From: Corynebacterium sp. ACRQK
GTDB taxonomy: Bacteria; Actinomycetota; Actinomycetes; Mycobacteriales; Mycobacteriaceae
Direction of reading: 5' to 3'
DNA length: 64,000 nucleotides
Assembly (NCBI RefSeq): GCF_022345965.1
Contig: NZ_JAKRMU010000002.1
Span: 62,001 to 126,000 of the forward strand
Shown: piece after piece, positions 62,358 to 64,000 of the stretch
Layout: each line of letters begins with the position of its first letter
How positions within the stretch are numbered: position 1 is the first letter of the stretch
Notes under the pieces: model-generated
What the model saw: only the letters and a program-made list of their open reading frames with translations
What the model was told of the DNA's origin: nothing
The model's database searches: none
Program-made: the position numbers and the translations under genes

Positions 62358-62467
62358 CTGTGTGTATTGATGGCGTTCGGTTTGTACTCGGTTGGTATTC
62401 AGGTGGTATTCAGGTGGTATCCAGTTGGTGTTTAGTTGGCGTACGAGTGCCGTACGGGTGGCGCGTG
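62358..62467. repeat. 11-bp degenerate tandem array in the alkB leader
   Basis: About ten consecutive 11-base units; the clearest are GTTGGTATTCA, GGTGGTATTCA, GGTGGTATCCA, GTTGGTGTTTA, GTTGGCGTACG (62391-62445). Flanking units at 62358-62390 and 62446-62467 are looser. The array ends about 20 bases upstream of the alkB start codon. Confidence 0.8.
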
Positions 62468-62574
62468 GATGACGAGGCATCCCGATTCGCGCATGTGATA
62501 CAGGTTACAGTATTGTTTTCACAACAATATCAATTTGGGTAATTCTGGACCCTAAAGGTGGTTTATTGGGGTGC

Positions 62575-62618
62575 CAAGAAAGCCGAAACCCGAGCCCGGC
62601 GTATTCGCCGAACTCGGG
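62575..62618 (-). terminator. terminator of fadD
   Basis: CCCGAG (62589-62594) and CTCGGG (62613-62618) enclose CGGCG-TATT-CGCCG with small mismatches, and the minus-strand continuation is TTTCGGCTTTCTT. Confidence 0.75.
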
Positions 62619-62722
62619 AAGAGCTAGAAAAGGGGAAGCGCCGCCCGTGCTGCTGGCCCGGGTGTAAGCACCGTGAGCGCACCGGCCACGCTTAACGCGT
62701 CTACCGGGTGCGCCAGCCCTGC

Positions 62723-64000
62723 CTACAGCATTGTCATGATCAGGTCCTTAACCTCACGGCGGCGGATCTTGCCGATCAGATCAGCCGGCATCTCGTCGAC
62801 GACGAAGTAGCGGCGCGGCACCTTGTAGCGGGTCAGGCCCTCGCGAGCCCACTCGCGGATGGCGTCCTGGTCGAAGTCGGCCTCGCTCACGCCGTCCTCC
62901 AGAACAACTGCGGCGACAACCTCCTCGGAGCCGTCTTCCTGCGGCAGGCCAACCACGCCGGCCTTCTGAATCTGCTCGTGCTCCTCCAGGAACTCCTCCA
63001 CCTCGGCAGGGTAGACGTTGAACCCACCGGTGATGATCATTTCCTTGATGCGGGAGACGATCTTGATGAAGCCGTCCGGCTCCATCACAGCCATATCGCC
63101 AGTGCAGAACCAATCCTCGTGGAACGGCTGATCCTCATCCGGGATGTTGATATATCCGTGGAAGACCTGGCGGCCGCGGGCTAGCAGTTCGCCTGGCTCG
63201 CCGTCCGGCATGGTCTTACTGAAGTCGTTCGGGTCGGCCACGCGCATTTCCGTATCCGGGAACGGGATGCCGATGTAGCCCGCGCGGCGCTCCGGGGTGA
63301 CAGGGTTGGCCACGAGGATCGGGCCCGACTCGGTCAGGCCATAGCCCTCCACGATCTTGCCGCCGGTCTTCTTCTCCCACTCCAGAGTGGTGTGCACCGG
63401 CAGTGGCGCCGCTCCGGACAGAGCGTTGGCGATTCCGCGCAGGTCCAGGTTGTGCTCATCCGCGGCAGCCAGGATCTTGTCGTACAGGGTAGGTACACCC
63501 GGCATGTAGGTGGGGGTCTCGCGCTTCAGCTGATCCACAATCAGCGGAATCTCCGGCTTCGGCAGTAGTAGCAGCTTGCCGCCGGTGGATACGGCCAGTG
63601 CGGCGGTCAGCGTCAGGCCGTAGATGTGGAACAGGGGGAGGGTAGCGAGGAACTTCTCCTGACCACGCTCGCCGATGCCGCTGATCCAGGACTGTCCCTG
63701 GATAACGTTGGACATGACGTTGCCGTGCGTCAGCTGCGCGCCCTTTGGCTTACCGGTCGTACCGGAAGTGAAGAGGATGAACGCAGGGGAGTCCTGTGTC
63801 GTCTCCGGGCAGTTTTCGATGTCCGATCCGTCGCCACCAAACTTGGCGCTCTGCAGCTGGGAGAACGGAATGGTGCCCGGTGCCTCGCCGTGCAGCTGGT
63901 CGCGCTTTTCCTTGATCGACTTGATCGGCAGCTTCAGAGCCAGACGCTTCACCAGCGGCATCGCGTCGATCATGTTCACGCTGACGATCTTCTCCAGCGG
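62723..64000 (-). CDS. long-chain fatty acid-CoA ligase, 3' part (5' end outside window)
   Basis: At least 425 residues of an AMP-forming acyl-CoA synthetase. Visible motifs are the P-loop FILFTSGTTGKPKGAQLTHGNV region, GYGLTESGP, the hinge GWFCTGD-like EDWFCTGDMAVMEPDGFIKIVSR and the C-terminal lysine region RYKVPRRYFVVDEMP. The frame stays open to the right edge with no start codon of good context, so the N-terminal about 150 residues lie beyond the window. It activates fatty acids with CoA, fitting the neighbouring alkane and lipid genes. Confidence 0.92.
   Translation of the reverse strand, partial: PLEKIVSVNMIDAMPLVKRLALKLPIKSIKEKRDQLHGEAPGTIPFSQLQSAKFGGDGSDIENCPETTQDSPAFILFTSGTTGKPKGAQLTHGNVMSNVIQGQSWISGIGERGQEKFLATLPLFHIYGLTLTAALAVSTGGKLLLLPKPEIPLIVDQLKRETPTYMPGVPTLYDKILAAADEHNLDLRGIANALSGAAPLPVHTTLEWEKKTGGKIVEGYGLTESGPILVANPVTPERRAGYIGIPFPDTEMRVADPNDFSKTMPDGEPGELLARGRQVFHGYINIPDEDQPFHEDWFCTGDMAVMEPDGFIKIVSRIKEMIITGGFNVYPAEVEEFLEEHEQIQKAGVVGLPQEDGSEEVVAAVVLEDGVSEADFDQDAIREWAREGLTRYKVPRRYFVVDEMPADLIGKIRRREVKDLIMTML

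Larger units (their letters stand above)
62339..62722. promoter_or_regulatory. 384-bp region upstream of alkB and downstream of fadD
   Basis: It holds, from alkB outward, a degenerate 11-bp tandem array (62358-62467), an inverted repeat TATTGTT-TTCAC-AACAATA (62511-62529) that is a good operator/promoter candidate for alkB, and the fadD terminator hairpin (62589-62618). On the minus strand TTGTGA followed 18 bases later by TATCAC could be the alkB promoter. No gene is supported. Confidence 0.5.

Noticed and set aside
1-64000. CRISPR array or complete insertion sequence
   Set aside because: No regularly spaced 25-40 base repeats with unique spacers and no transposase-like reading frame were seen; the short 10-11 bp arrays have no spacers.

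Overview
The window is GC-rich chromosomal DNA from an actinobacterium of the genus Corynebacterium, probably from the lipophilic group (jeikeium/urealyticum/resistens type). This rests on gene content and order: a helicase-cspA-topA-adenylate cyclase-holB block, a meso-diaminopimelate dehydrogenase (ddh), a secreted mycolyltransferase, an lpd - membrane protein - ramB block near sdhCAB, and a deoC ... murB block. Lipid-handling genes are prominent: a secreted lipase, an acyl-CoA oxidase-type flavoprotein, fadD and alkB with rubredoxin. No complete insertion sequence, CRISPR array or rRNA operon is visible.

Layout. 1-11.7 kb is conserved core (Tad-like pilin remnants, secreted lipase, DUF1998 helicase, cspA, topA, CaiB-like transferase, class III adenylate cyclase, holB). 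At 11.8-12.4 kb a tRNA-Thr(CGT) is followed, about 0.5 kb downstream, by a degenerate copy of its own 3' end. This looks like an integration scar around a small secreted-protein gene. ddh and an amino-acid permease follow. 15.2-28.8 kb is an accessory island: a complete class II two-component lantibiotic locus. 28.9-41.4 kb holds an acyl-CoA oxidase-like enzyme, an MFS transporter, a flippase-like protein, an M1 aminopeptidase, a mycolyltransferase, lpd and ramB. 41.5-53.7 kb is a central-carbon block: aceA and aceB divergent, beta-phosphoglucomutase plus a GH65 phosphorylase, and sdhCAB plus a small membrane protein. 54-64 kb holds DUF445, DUF2516, deoC, a DUF2993-like protein, a methyltransferase, DUF2505, murB, an alkane hydroxylase operon (alkB - small membrane protein - rubredoxin) and the 3' part of fadD.

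The main discovery candidate is the lantibiotic island. Two precursor genes lie side by side. Their C-termini closely resemble the alpha and beta peptides of the Bacillus two-peptide lantibiotic haloduracin (remembered cores, not searched). Two LanM synthetases, a C39-peptidase LanT exporter, a LanFE-type ABC pair and a 53-residue hydrophobic protein complete the set. A divergent sensor kinase/response regulator pair has a tiny secreted peptide with two cysteines encoded between its genes. The same 17-bp palindrome-containing motif lies upstream of both control transcription units, which suggests a peptide-responsive autoregulatory switch. The alpha precursor lacks an obvious double-glycine site although the exporter carries a C39 protease.

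A second recurring theme is short intergenic tandem arrays with a 10-11 bp period. They lie upstream of, or overlap, the promoters of the permease, pgmB, the GH65 phosphorylase and alkB.
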